A stretch of DNA of 64,000 bases, taken from Tricholomella constricta. Taxonomy: Eukaryota > Basidiomycota > Agaricomycetes > Agaricales > Lyophyllaceae. The position numbers and the translations under genes are program-made. The stretch is taken from contig JAACJP010000014.1 in NCBI GenBank assembly GCA_013368375.1, positions 62,001-126,000 of the forward strand. Direction: 5' to 3'. Of the stretch, positions 62,959-64,000 are shown one piece after another (position 1 is the stretch's first letter; each line of letters opens with the position of its first letter). Under the pieces are notes generated by a model. That model did no database searches, had not been told where the DNA came from, and saw only the letters and a list, made by a program, of their open reading frames with translations.

Positions 62959-63723
62959 CTACTGTACAACACAGTGCTGTGGGTTTGCAACTTTTTTCGG
63001 TGCTGGAGCTGCTGGCGCCGCTGATTTTCCTTCCCACACTCCCTTCTCCCAGTCAACAATTTCCGCCTGCCACTTGCCACCGACTTGTCGGAAAAGGAAG
63101 TTCCCTGGGTTCTTATCACTGAGAATAACATGTAAGCTGGCGGTGACCTTGAATGTGGCACGGATCCCGCATGGACTTACTTGTTCGTCATCTGGAATTC
63201 TTTCTTGTACCGCTCCAGTGCTGCCATAATGAGAGTGTTGCCATCAGCCTCCGATAGCTTTGGTTTGACCTCGCTGAAAGGAATGCCCATGTTTTTCATC
63301 AGCAAGTAATGGGTCTTTTCCTTGCCATCCTCCTTGTATCCCCAGTCAAGCAATTGCCCGACGGCGGCGAGGTTTTGGGCTTCTTTCGGGGTACTCCTAG
63401 CCCAGTTCTCGGGGATGACCTTGACAACGGCTTTCTGGTTTTTATAGAGCTTTTGCACATCGTAAACGATCCCCTTTGTCCCAGTAGCGAGCAGTTTTCC
63501 GCGATCATGGACTGCGACTGCGAATTCGCATGGAGCAGTCTTCGGCGTTGTTGCTCCGGGCTGGGTATACAACGACGTTAGAATTATTTCACGCACACAT
63601 GGACGTGAAATGTACCGAAGGGCTTCTGCTACCTCCTGATTTAGCACGAACGACGTGCGGAACTGGTGACGCGAAGACACCGAGTGCGAGGGAGCATAGG
63701 AGGGCGAAAAGAATTGGACGCAT
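62959..63723 (-). CDS. secreted kinase-like (pseudokinase?) protein
   Basis: Minus-strand exons 63616-63723, 63181-63560, 62959-63118; 648 nt, 215 aa. The N-terminus 'MRPILFALLCSLALGVFAS' is a signal peptide. The body resembles the protein-kinase-like lobe pattern found in secreted agaricomycete proteins: 'LATGTKGIVYDVQKLYKNQ' (Gly-loop-like), 'KAVVKVIPENWA' (candidate ATP Lys), 'EAQNLAAVGQLLDWGY', 'HYLLMKNMGIPFSEV', then 'MTNNDKNPGNFLFRQVGG' and 'AEIVDWEKGVWEG', which align in order with a catalytic loop and a metal-binding Asp. His-Arg-Asp is not present and the fold is shortened, so activity is doubtful. The Pro/Ala-rich tail ends 'NPQHCVVQ'. The first intron boundary is the least certain. 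A TATAAAA motif on the minus strand lies about 130 bases upstream. Confidence 0.65.
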
Positions 63724-64000
63724 GGCTCAAAGGCTGGTGTTGAAGATGTATGGAGCGATAGAAATATCAGAGGGTTTTTTTAGTCGGACAGCGACTGAAA
63801 GATTGAGAGGACCGGCCTGCTGGAATAACTGACAAGTTGGGAGCTGCTTTTATACCACAAACCGCTGATAGAGAGGTGCCGACATCCATTACGCGCTTAC
63901 GCTTGGCTGACGCCCCAGACCTGGTTGTCGCCAGAGCAGTGTTGGCGCAAGCTTGAAACGTTGCCAAGATGATTTTTGATCAGAAACAGTGGAAGGTAGG
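63724..64000. other. promoter region of the kinase-like gene, window edge
   Basis: Contains 'ttttatacca' at about 63849-63858, which on the minus strand is GGTATAAAA, a good TATA box for the kinase-like gene. No other feature seen before the window ends. Confidence 0.4.

Overview
The window looks like nuclear DNA of a filamentous basidiomycete, most probably an agaricomycete. Almost every recognisable gene is broken by short introns of about 50-60 nt with GT-AG (twice apparently GC-AG) borders. One gene is the spermidine synthase/saccharopine dehydrogenase fusion known from basidiomycetes, and the gene set (insert-bearing G-alpha, F-box/LRR protein, tandem alpha-carbonic anhydrases, DUF3433 membrane protein, M35 deuterolysin, Rap1-type Myb protein) fits that group. 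Exon limits given below were read by eye from splice consensus and reading-frame continuity; where a full exon set is listed, the summed length is a multiple of three.

Layout. 0.7-2.2 kb: F-box/LRR gene (minus), then 4.7 kb without a supportable gene. 6.9-13.6 kb: G-alpha subunit (plus), Rrg7-like mitochondrial nuclease-fold protein (minus), mitochondrial ribosome recycling factor (minus), and divergent from it a mitochondrial ornithine-type carrier (plus). 15-17.6 kb: two tandem secreted alpha-carbonic anhydrases. 18-24 kb: SPE3-LYS9 fusion followed by the tRNA m5C methyltransferase Ncl1/Trm4. 24-29.6 kb: gene-poor tract with an APH-fold kinase-like gene, an uncharacterised gene and a 246-bp MITE. 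29.6-39.7 kb: MSH2 (minus), divergent DUF3433 membrane protein (plus), and a Delta12-type fatty acid desaturase (minus). 41.9-51.9 kb: a hAT transposon with TIRs and a perfect 8-bp target duplication, into which a chromodomain Ty3/Gypsy LTR retrotransposon has inserted in the opposite orientation. 52.3-58.2 kb: secreted GPI-type protein, a small conserved-looking protein and a Rap1-like telomere protein. 60.3-63.7 kb: M35 deuterolysin metalloprotease (with a probable relic of a second copy upstream) and a secreted kinase-like protein.

The most distinctive content is the nested transposon. The Gypsy element carries three readable RNA-level devices: a self-priming primer-binding site (12 nt next to the 5' LTR exactly complementary to the predicted 5' end of its own transcript, about 30 nt downstream of a TATA box), a textbook -1 frameshift signal at the gag stop codon (slippery heptamer, 7-nt spacer, 8-bp stem), and a polypurine tract that doubles as the last codons of pol. 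Its two LTRs differ at about 5 of 490 positions, so it is young, yet gag already carries two in-frame TGA codons and pol is offset by one base. Among host genes, the G-alpha stands out: 17 inferred exons including one of only 4 nt, no lipidation signals, and His in place of the catalytic Gln.

Most host genes here are housekeeping (polyamine/lysine synthesis, tRNA modification, mismatch repair, mitochondrial translation, telomere binding, lipid desaturation) rather than one coordinated cluster. No operon-like or biosynthetic cluster, rRNA, tRNA or CRISPR array was seen.
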